Source: Mollicutes bacterium (GTDB taxonomy: Bacteria; Bacillota_I; Bacilli_A; Izemoplasmatales; Izemoplasmataceae). Taken from it: a DNA stretch of 5,081 nucleotides. The position numbers and the translations under genes are program-made. Location: assembly GCA_003555335.1 (NCBI GenBank), contig PWHD01000025.1:1-5081 (forward strand), read 5' to 3'. Under the pieces are notes generated by a model, which saw only the letters and a program-made list of their open reading frames with translations, was not told where the DNA came from and did not search any database. Below are positions 1 to 5,081 of the stretch, one piece after another (position 1 is the stretch's first letter; every line of letters begins with the position of its first letter).

Positions 1-1335
1 ATAGAGGGCGTCACCATCGAATGGTCGTCCGATAAACAAGGCATCATTCCTCCATCCGGTGAAGTGAGCCTTCCCGGCATGGACCCGCACGATGTGGTAT
101 TGACCGCCACATTCACCAGCGGTGAACACAGCGAGACAAGAACCTACCAGGTAAACGTTCAACCGAGCGAAGCCTCTTTGATTGACGCTGTGAAACAAGA
201 ACTTTCCCTGCCGAACCGCACTATTTTTGAAAAAGACTACGATTTCCCGAGTGAAATGTATGGCGTAAGCCTTTCATGGTCATCCGACACGCCGGATCAT
301 CTAAGTGATGAAGGGCTGACCGTCCTGCCGGAACAAGGCAGCGAAGTCCCTGTCAACATTACGGTGACACTGAGTTACGGTGACGTGAGTGACACCGTTA
401 CGCTTTCAACCATCGTGACGCATTACGAGCCCCTTCATTTTCCCGAGGAAGTCGACCTGATCCGTCCGCTCGACGCCCCGATTCACACTTGCGACATCGA
501 AGGGGAAGTCGCCCCGCCTGAAGGCACACCGTGTTTCCCCGGCGCCTGGTATAACAAGGCCGTCTCCAGCAAAGACGCCTGGCTAGGCATCGAAGGCGTG
601 ATCACCTTGCCCGAGGTCAACCTCTGGGAAGGCCGCTTCGATGTGGACAACAGCCGCTACCTTGACAACCCCTCCATCTATCTTGGCGGAAACGCCGGCG
701 CGGAATCCGACGTAGGACTCTCCTGGATGCCAGGATGCAACAACGCGTTTTGTCTTTCTCCGGGAACGGAGCGAATTGCGTTCCGACCGTTCTGGCGCTA
801 TATTCATGGCGGCGATAACATCTGGGCGAACTCCGATTACCGCAAGCCTGAATACTATTATCTCCCCGGTGATAAACTCCGCATGACCGTGTTTGTACCG
901 GAACCGGGCTACATCCAGATGGAAATCGAAGTCCTCGAAGCCACAACCATCGAAAAATACGTGGAGCTTCGTGCCAGCTGGCGCATTGAAAACAACATGC
1001 CAGCCAACTTCATCAGCCCCAAGATGCCTTCTGTGGGCCATGGTGGGGATGCGGCCGAGTTCAAACGTGTCAACGCCATCGACCAAGTAGGCAATGAAGG
1101 CGGACCCGCCAAGCCGACCGAGTCCGAAGTCACCGATGCGATCTGGCATGAAATGTTCCTCTACCGTGAAATCGACGGGGAACTCAGACGTGTCCCGTTC
1201 ACCCGCGACCGTTTCGATTCCATGCTTTGTCCGGATGCGGAGGGTTTCATCCTCGATTATGATTCGGTCGACGCCGACATGGGCGGCGAGCGGATCCATA
1301 TCAAACCGAAACGCGCTGTCAATTATAGCGACTGA
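1..1335 (+). CDS. Ig-like-repeat protein with conserved C-terminal module, 5'-truncated by window edge
   Basis: The frame is open from base 1 to a TGA stop at 1333-1335, giving 444 visible residues; the true start, and any signal peptide, lie upstream. Visible residues 1-55 are the end of one Ig-like repeat (IEWSSD, then VVLTATF and YQVNVQP). Residues 56-144 form a second repeat (ASLIDAVKQEL, LSWSSD, ITVTLSYGDVSDTVTLS). This WSSD plus beta-strand layout matches the atrophied bacterial Ig domain type (aBig) known from surface and secreted proteins. Residues 145-444 form a separate, strand-rich module with GGNAGAESDVGLSW (about 228-241), YYYLPGD (285-291), FKRVNAIDQVGNEGG (354-368), LYREIDG (387-393) and CPDA (410-413). 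From about residue 270 onward it aligns with the minus-strand protein at 4547-5081 at roughly half identity. Cysteines at 164/178 and 246/251 could form disulfides, as expected of an exported protein. No catalytic motif is recognised. Location outside the cell is inferred from the Ig repeats. A lectin-like or carbohydrate-binding role is possible but unproven. Confidence 0.85.
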   Translation: MEGVTIEWSSDKQGIIPPSGEVSLPGMDPHDVVLTATFTSGEHSETRTYQVNVQPSEASLIDAVKQELSLPNRTIFEKDYDFPSEMYGVSLSWSSDTPDHLSDEGLTVLPEQGSEVPVNITVTLSYGDVSDTVTLSTIVTHYEPLHFPEEVDLIRPLDAPIHTCDIEGEVAPPEGTPCFPGAWYNKAVSSKDAWLGIEGVITLPEVNLWEGRFDVDNSRYLDNPSIYLGGNAGAESDVGLSWMPGCNNAFCLSPGTERIAFRPFWRYIHGGDNIWANSDYRKPEYYYLPGDKLRMTVFVPEPGYIQMEIEVLEATTIEKYVELRASWRIENNMPANFISPKMPSVGHGGDAAEFKRVNAIDQVGNEGGPAKPTESEVTDAIWHEMFLYREIDGELRRVPFTRDRFDSMLCPDAEGFILDYDSVDADMGGERIHIKPKRAVNYSD

Positions 1336-1342
1336 CCATCAA

Positions 1343-1374
1343 TAAAAAACACTTCAAATCCGAAGTGTTTTTTA
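1343..1374. terminator. Bidirectional intrinsic terminator between convergent genes
   Basis: A perfect 12-bp inverted repeat, AAAAAACACTTC (1344-1355) and GAAGTGTTTTTT (1362-1373), surrounds a 6-base loop. A T1343-A1374 pair can extend it to 13 bp. Read on the plus strand it is a hairpin followed by a T-tract; read on the minus strand it is the same, because the A-tract becomes a T-tract. It lies 8 bases past the plus-strand stop at 1335 and 9 bases past the minus-strand stop at 1383, so it can end both transcripts. The GC core is only 6 bp (CACTTC/GAAGTG), so termination strength may be modest. Confidence 0.88.
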
Positions 1375-1382
1375 ATGGGAAA

Positions 1383-2978
1383 TCATAGCCCGTCCGCGTT
1401 CGAACACGCCTTTTTAGGGATTGAGACGGGAAGGGTCCCCTTCGCTTCGATGCGGCCTCTTAACAGTTTGTCGATGGCTTTGAAGGCATGCGGGGTGGCT
1501 TCATAGGCGCAGATGCTGGTGCCGCCTTCGGCGATGAACGCATCATAAGGCGCACGCAGTGAGACTAAAACAAGTTTGTTCGGGTCGATGTTTCTGATGA
1601 AGGTTTCTTGTTGTGGCGAAAGGGTTGCGTTATGCGTGAAGACCAGGATGGTCGCATACGACTGCGTGTGTTTTATAAGCTCAGCCCGGTTCTCATCGTC
1701 CCATTCATCCTTGAGCATCATCTCGGTTGCTTTGAACCCTTGCCTTTTCAGGAAGGAACCGAAGGTTTCTTTGTCTTCCGTATAGTTGTCCACCAGGGAA
1801 TAGATGGAGACATCGGGGAAGATGATGAGGGTCTTACCGTAATCGATGGGCAGGTGCCCTTCGTTCCTTGCAAGCGTCAGTGAGCGTTCAGTGAGGGTTG
1901 CACTGTCTCTAAGCGCATCGGCAGGATTGAGCAAAGGCTCGATGTCCTTGAACGATTCAGACAAGCTTCCGACACGGTAACGGTCTTTGTAGGCAAGGAT
2001 GCGTTCAACCGATTCGTCGAGGGTTTTCATGGCGATTTTACCCTCGTCGACCAGACGTTTGAACGTATCGAGGAAACGGATGTTATCCTCAAGCGTGTAG
2101 GCGTCATAAAGGAGGATGTCGTTTCCAGCATTGACACCGAGCCGGATCGTGTCTTTTAGATCATAGTGGTCCTTGATGGCATGCATGGAAAGAAGATCGG
2201 TGATGAGGATGCCTTCAAACTCGAGGGTTTCACGAAGAAGCCCGGTCATGACGGGCTTCGAAAGCGTCGCCGGGTTCTCTTCATCAAAAGATTTGAGCAA
2301 GATGTGGGCGGTCATGATGGAAGGGACGCCTTCAGCGATAGCGTTTTTGAACGGTGCGAGTTCGAAATTGTCGAACCGTGCTTCCGAAAGTTCGCTAAGC
2401 GGCAGGCCGAGATGCGAATCGACATCGGTGTCCCCATGGCCCGGAAAATGCTTGGCCGTAGAAAGGATGCCCGCTTGTTCATAGCCTTGAATGGCCGCGG
2501 TTGAAAAAAGGTTCACGGTTTCCACGGTATCACCATAGCTTCTCGCGTTGATGACAGGGTTTTTCGGGTTGTTGTTGATGTCGGTGACGGGGGCGAAATT
2601 CATGTTGATGCCAAGCGAGCGCATCGCGCGTCCGCCGGCTTCGCAGGTGCGTCGGTAAAGGTCTGCATCACCGGCGGCGGAGGAGGCCATGGCGCCGGGG
2701 ATCGGGACGATGTCGTCAATGGCGGTGACGAGGCCGCCTTCTTGGTCGATGCCGATCAGCATGGGGTGGGTCGATAATGACTGCAGAGTTTTGTTTTGGT
2801 CATAGACCTGCTCGGCCGTTTTGACGTTTCGTTTGAAATAGATGACGTTACCGAGTTTGTAGTCTTTGATCAAAGTTCTTATGTCGTTATCGGGTTCATA
2901 GCCTTTGAATCCGAGCATCACCATCTGGCCGATTTTCTCTCTTAATGTCATGTTTTGAACGGTCGTTTTATATGACAT
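1383..2978 (-). CDS. NagZ-like glycoside hydrolase family 3 beta-N-acetylhexosaminidase
   Basis: This 531-residue enzyme should remove terminal beta-linked N-acetylglucosamine (or a related sugar) from glycans or cell-wall fragments. The N-terminal TIM-barrel domain (about 10-335) carries GIDQEGG (76-82), NFAPVTDIN (127-135) and the NagZ signature KHFPGHGDTDVDSHLGLP (176-193). By analogy with Bacillus NagZ, Asp187/His189 form the acid/base dyad, and Asp261 in ILITDLLSM (257-265) is the nucleophile. The second alpha/beta domain (about 365-531) ends in GTLPVSIP, as in two-domain GH3 proteins. There is no signal peptide or lipobox, so it is probably cytoplasmic, unlike secreted Bacillus NagZ. 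The ATG at 2976-2978 is chosen because GAGG lies 9 nt upstream; the Met at residue 10 has no such site. The gene overlaps the upstream oxidoreductase by 11 nt and is last in the operon. Some GH3 enzymes with the His dyad act as phosphorylases, so hydrolysis versus phosphorolysis is open. Exact substrate is unknown. Confidence 0.93.
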   Translation of the reverse strand: MSYKTTVQNMTLREKIGQMVMLGFKGYEPDNDIRTLIKDYKLGNVIYFKRNVKTAEQVYDQNKTLQSLSTHPMLIGIDQEGGLVTAIDDIVPIPGAMASSAAGDADLYRRTCEAGGRAMRSLGINMNFAPVTDINNNPKNPVINARSYGDTVETVNLFSTAAIQGYEQAGILSTAKHFPGHGDTDVDSHLGLPLSELSEARFDNFELAPFKNAIAEGVPSIMTAHILLKSFDEENPATLSKPVMTGLLRETLEFEGILITDLLSMHAIKDHYDLKDTIRLGVNAGNDILLYDAYTLEDNIRFLDTFKRLVDEGKIAMKTLDESVERILAYKDRYRVGSLSESFKDIEPLLNPADALRDSATLTERSLTLARNEGHLPIDYGKTLIIFPDVSIYSLVDNYTEDKETFGSFLKRQGFKATEMMLKDEWDDENRAELIKHTQSYATILVFTHNATLSPQQETFIRNIDPNKLVLVSLRAPYDAFIAEGGTSICAYEATPHAFKAIDKLLRGRIEAKGTLPVSIPKKACSNADGL

Positions 2979-4536
2979 GCACTTTGTCCTCGGGCCAGTG
3001 GCGTTCGATGCCTTGTTCTTCCAGGTGTTTCTGGAAGGCTTTTACTTGTTCTTTGTCGGCGTAAAGGGCGCGCGGGGTGATGCCTTTGTCCAAACACCAG
3101 GCAGCCAGGTAGCCGGCGACCTCGCCGATGTTCCACTCGACAGGATGGAGCCTGAAACATCCGTTGGTGACATGCGTGGTTCCGATATTCTTGCATGCGG
3201 GAAGCAGGTTGTCCATGTTGGTGGAGATGAAGCTTCCGAGCGGGATTTCAAACGGCCACGTGTTTTCAAAGTAGTAGTCCCCCGTCTGGGTGGTCATGTG
3301 CAAATCGATGTGATAACAGCCCACACCGACGCTGTCCCAAAAGTGCGGAAGGGAATCGTTGGTCTTCGCGGAGATGTCTTGCTCTTTGACGATATACTCG
3401 GTTTTCATACGACGCGATTCACGGATGTAGGGGGCTTGCGCGAGTCCGTCCTCTGTTCCGAGCAAATCACCGCGAAGCTTGAGTTCGGGATACCCTGTGC
3501 CGCCTTCATCACGCGGGGCTTCGGTTTTCAGCCAATAGACCAGTGAAAGACTGAGCTGACGCGCCATGTATTGGTGTTTTTCGGCTTCTTCGCTATCAAA
3601 AAGATTGCCGAAGACATAGTCGTTTTGGGGCCAGTTGATCAGTGTTGCATCGGCGATGTCATACCCTGCTTTGTAGTGTGACTTGTCAATGATCTGACGG
3701 TAGGTGAAAAGCGGAGGGTGTTTATCGTCTTTTTCAAAGGTGCCTTCCATGCGGAACTTGCGATAATCCTTCGAGACGTCAAGGGTCGGGCCATACCAGC
3801 TCAAAAGCTTCTTGCCATACGGCATGGTGATGGCTTTGAAATGGTCGTACATTTCCGGTTTTTCCATTTCGTGGGTTTCACCCCGATGATAGGAGACCGC
3901 CGCCACCCAAGTAACCGGCTGCATGTCTTCAGGAAGGGTTTCTTTGGTCGCATGCGGTTCACCGTAGATGTCGCCTTCGGCGCCGTTCACATAGTCCGCT
4001 CCACTGAGCGGAAGCAGTTCACCCGTATCCGTTCCGTCAATCACATAATCGGCGGTGGCGCTGAAAAGCTTACCGTCTTTCAAGTGTTCAAATGTACAGG
4101 ATGTGACCGTTTTACCTTCGCTTTTCGCATCGATGATCCGCGTCGATGTATGGAGGGTGAGTTGTTCGTTGCTAAAAAAAGGCATAAGCATCTCTTCGAA
4201 AATGTGCAAGGCGACCTTGGGTTCGTGAGCGATGGCGCTCACCCATCCGGAGCCGGGATTAAAGATGCTTTTTTGCTTGATTTCGTCTTTGATGAAAGGG
4301 TGTTGACGGTAATAATCGCGCACACGCTCACGGTACCAACGATAGGTCTTTGAACAGCCGAACTGTTCAATCCAGTCGTGCTCGTCGCTTGGGACGCCCT
4401 GGTTCGTCAGTTGCCCGCCGATCCAGGCGTTTTCTTCTGTCAACAGCACCCGTTTGTTCATTTTAAGCGCCGAGTAGGCGGCCAGGACGCCGCCGATCGA
4501 AGCCCCGGCTACGATGATGTCATACTGTCTGTTCAT
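2968..4536 (-). CDS. FAD-dependent oxidoreductase, uncharacterised (FAD_oxidored-like)
   Basis: This 522-residue protein begins with a Rossmann FAD-binding segment: DIIVAGASIGGVLAA (6-20), an acidic strand end LLTEE, then WIGGQL (38-43). The dinucleotide loop reads GASIGG, with Ser at the middle Gly of GxGxxG; from memory this is usual for this branch. Other blocks are VPSDEHDW (48-55), EQFGC (57-61), NPGSGWVS (93-100), DGTDTGELLPL (167-177, second FAD contact region), PYIRESRR (369-376), DSVGVGCYHID (401-411), and a conserved C-terminal stretch at 445-475 with LPACKN, TNGCFRLHP and EWNIGE. These match a widespread family of FAD-dependent oxidoreductases often found near carbohydrate genes; its substrate is not known to me. 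No signal peptide or membrane segment is seen, so it is probably cytoplasmic. The ATG at 4534-4536 is chosen over an in-frame ATG 25 codons upstream: it starts just before the Rossmann strand, has GTGAGG 8 nt upstream, and avoids overlapping the preceding gene. It ends in TAA, 11 nt inside the GH3 gene. Family call is firm; reaction unknown. Confidence 0.92.
   Translation of the reverse strand: MNRQYDIIVAGASIGGVLAAYSALKMNKRVLLTEENAWIGGQLTNQGVPSDEHDWIEQFGCSKTYRWYRERVRDYYRQHPFIKDEIKQKSIFNPGSGWVSAIAHEPKVALHIFEEMLMPFFSNEQLTLHTSTRIIDAKSEGKTVTSCTFEHLKDGKLFSATADYVIDGTDTGELLPLSGADYVNGAEGDIYGEPHATKETLPEDMQPVTWVAAVSYHRGETHEMEKPEMYDHFKAITMPYGKKLLSWYGPTLDVSKDYRKFRMEGTFEKDDKHPPLFTYRQIIDKSHYKAGYDIADATLINWPQNDYVFGNLFDSEEAEKHQYMARQLSLSLVYWLKTEAPRDEGGTGYPELKLRGDLLGTEDGLAQAPYIRESRRMKTEYIVKEQDISAKTNDSLPHFWDSVGVGCYHIDLHMTTQTGDYYFENTWPFEIPLGSFISTNMDNLLPACKNIGTTHVTNGCFRLHPVEWNIGEVAGYLAAWCLDKGITPRALYADKEQVKAFQKHLEEQGIERHWPEDKVHVI
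2987..2991 (-). promoter_or_regulatory. Shine-Dalgarno site of the GH3 gene
   Basis: On the minus strand GAGGA is followed by 8 nt and then ATG (GAGG with 9-nt spacing). It lies inside the last codons of the upstream oxidoreductase gene. It supports the ATG at 2976-2978 rather than the in-frame Met nine codons later, and hence the 11-nt gene overlap and likely translational coupling. Confidence 0.6.
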
Positions 4537-4544
4537 AAGGGATT

Positions 4545-4550
4545 CCTCAC
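4545..4550 (-). promoter_or_regulatory. Shine-Dalgarno site of the oxidoreductase gene, overlapping upstream stop
   Basis: The minus strand reads GTGAGG, then AATCCCTT, then ATG (4536-4534). The TGA inside GTGAGG is the stop codon of the upstream gene, so a ribosome finishing that gene sits on the initiation site of the next. This fixes the start of the oxidoreductase at 4536 and suggests translational coupling. Confidence 0.75.
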
Positions 4551-5081
4551 TTGGTGCGCCCGGGATGGATTTCAATCCGTTCGGCGCCTTTTTGTGCTTC
4601 GAGCCCTTCATAGCTCACCGTATAGGCACGTGCGTCCGGACAGGACATGCTGGCCCATCTTGAAGCGTTGAAGGGGACTTTTTGCAGGGTTCCGTCGATT
4701 TCACGATAGAGATAGACCTCTTTCCATTCGGCCGGTGTGACCGTCGCGTCGGTCACTTTGGCGACGCCGCCCTCGTTGCCGAACTGGTCGATGGAGTTGA
4801 CACGCTTGAATAGCGCAGCCTTTCCGCTGCCCTGGCCCTCAGAATGGAAGATGGGGCTATAGAAGGTCCCCGGCGCATTCAGCCCATACCGCTTTCTTTG
4901 TTCGACATATTTCGGGATGGTCGTAGGCTCGATGATCTCGATCCGCAGTTGTAGATAGTCTTTTGCCGGGCTATAGACGGACATCCGGATGGTGTCTCCC
5001 GGAAGGTAGTAGTACTGGAAGTTTCTGGGGTCTGAGATATTCCAGGAATTGAAATTGCGTCTCAGCACATTGCCATCCTGG
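4547..5081 (-). CDS. C-terminal part of a protein sharing the module of the plus-strand Ig-repeat protein; truncated by window edge
   Basis: The frame is open from the right edge (reading QDGNV at the cut) to TGA at 4549-4547, giving 177 visible residues. A GTG in frame near 5068 is internal, since homology to the other copy continues upstream of it. Visible motifs are YYYLPGD (23-29), TTIPKYVE, FKRVNSIDQFGNEGG (91-105), LYREIDG, VPF and SCPDA. All align in order with residues 285-413 of the protein encoded at 1-1335, at about 50 percent identity, with a four-residue or so insertion just before YYYLPGD. The module is probably the extracellular end of a larger exported protein; whether it too has Ig-like repeats cannot be seen. 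It is the first visible gene of the minus-strand operon, 10 nt ahead of the oxidoreductase. No catalytic residues are recognised, and only one cysteine (in SCPDA) is visible. Confidence 0.85.
   Translation of the reverse strand, partial: QDGNVLRRNFNSWNISDPRNFQYYYLPGDTIRMSVYSPAKDYLQLRIEIIEPTTIPKYVEQRKRYGLNAPGTFYSPIFHSEGQGSGKAALFKRVNSIDQFGNEGGVAKVTDATVTPAEWKEVYLYREIDGTLQKVPFNASRWASMSCPDARAYTVSYEGLEAQKGAERIEIHPGRTK

Noticed and set aside
583..1299. A 238-codon open frame on the minus strand inside the plus-strand Ig-repeat gene
   Set aside because: It is antisense to conserved module sequence with clear homology to the other copy. Its translation shows no recognisable domain, and codon bias in GC-balanced genes often leaves such antisense frames open.
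1333..1335. TGA read as tryptophan (genetic code 4), considered because of the possible Mollicutes-like affinity
   Set aside because: Reading through would run directly into the terminator hairpin, three genes end in TGA at sensible family lengths, and conserved Trp positions use TGG.
2977..3546. A 189-codon plus-strand frame opposite the C-terminal part of the oxidoreductase
   Set aside because: It lies wholly antisense to conserved family motifs (LPACKN, TNGCFRLHP), and its product shows no recognisable domain.
3718..4353. A 211-codon plus-strand frame opposite the oxidoreductase gene
   Set aside because: The opposite strand encodes a well-conserved FAD enzyme here. The plus frame has no known domain and is best explained as an antisense shadow.
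4537..4611. Possible 25-residue N-terminal extension of the oxidoreductase
   Set aside because: It overlaps the upstream gene's conserved C-terminus in another frame and is lysine/proline-rich without a signal peptide, while a good ribosome site precedes the Met at 4536.

Overview
The window looks like accessory carbohydrate- or envelope-related DNA from a bacterium using the standard genetic code. Three of the four genes end in TGA, conserved Trp positions use TGG, and GAGG-type Shine-Dalgarno sites precede two starts. Base composition is about half G+C by eye. Tandem atrophied bacterial Ig-like repeats (common in Bacillota), a NagZ-type GH3 enzyme and an uncharacterised FAD-dependent oxidoreductase fit a Bacillota or Mycoplasmatota-related lineage, but no marker gene is present, so this placement is weak.

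Layout: (1) Positions 1-1335 (+) hold the 3' part of a probably extracellular modular protein: one partial and one complete Ig-like repeat, then a ~300-residue C-terminal module of unknown function. (2) Positions 1336-1382 form a short convergent gap containing a perfect A-tract/T-tract hairpin that can terminate transcription in both directions. (3) On the minus strand, read right to left, is a tight three-gene operon: the 3' part of a second protein carrying the same C-terminal module (4547-5081, cut by the window edge), an FAD-dependent oxidoreductase (2968-4536), and a two-domain GH3 beta-N-acetylhexosaminidase-like enzyme (1383-2978). The first junction has a 10-nt gap with the stop codon inside the next Shine-Dalgarno site. 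The second is an 11-nt overlap. Both imply translational coupling.

Working model (inference): the two paralogous proteins act outside the cell, perhaps binding or processing a glycan, while the two enzymes, which lack visible signal peptides, act in the cytoplasm on a derived amino sugar or related small molecule. The most interesting signal is the shared, apparently undescribed C-terminal module (signature FKRVNxIDQxGNEGG), present as two diverged copies in opposite orientation on either side of the enzyme pair. There is no gene-free stretch over 300 bases, and no RNA gene, CRISPR array, insertion sequence or promoter could be supported; both outer genes begin outside the window.
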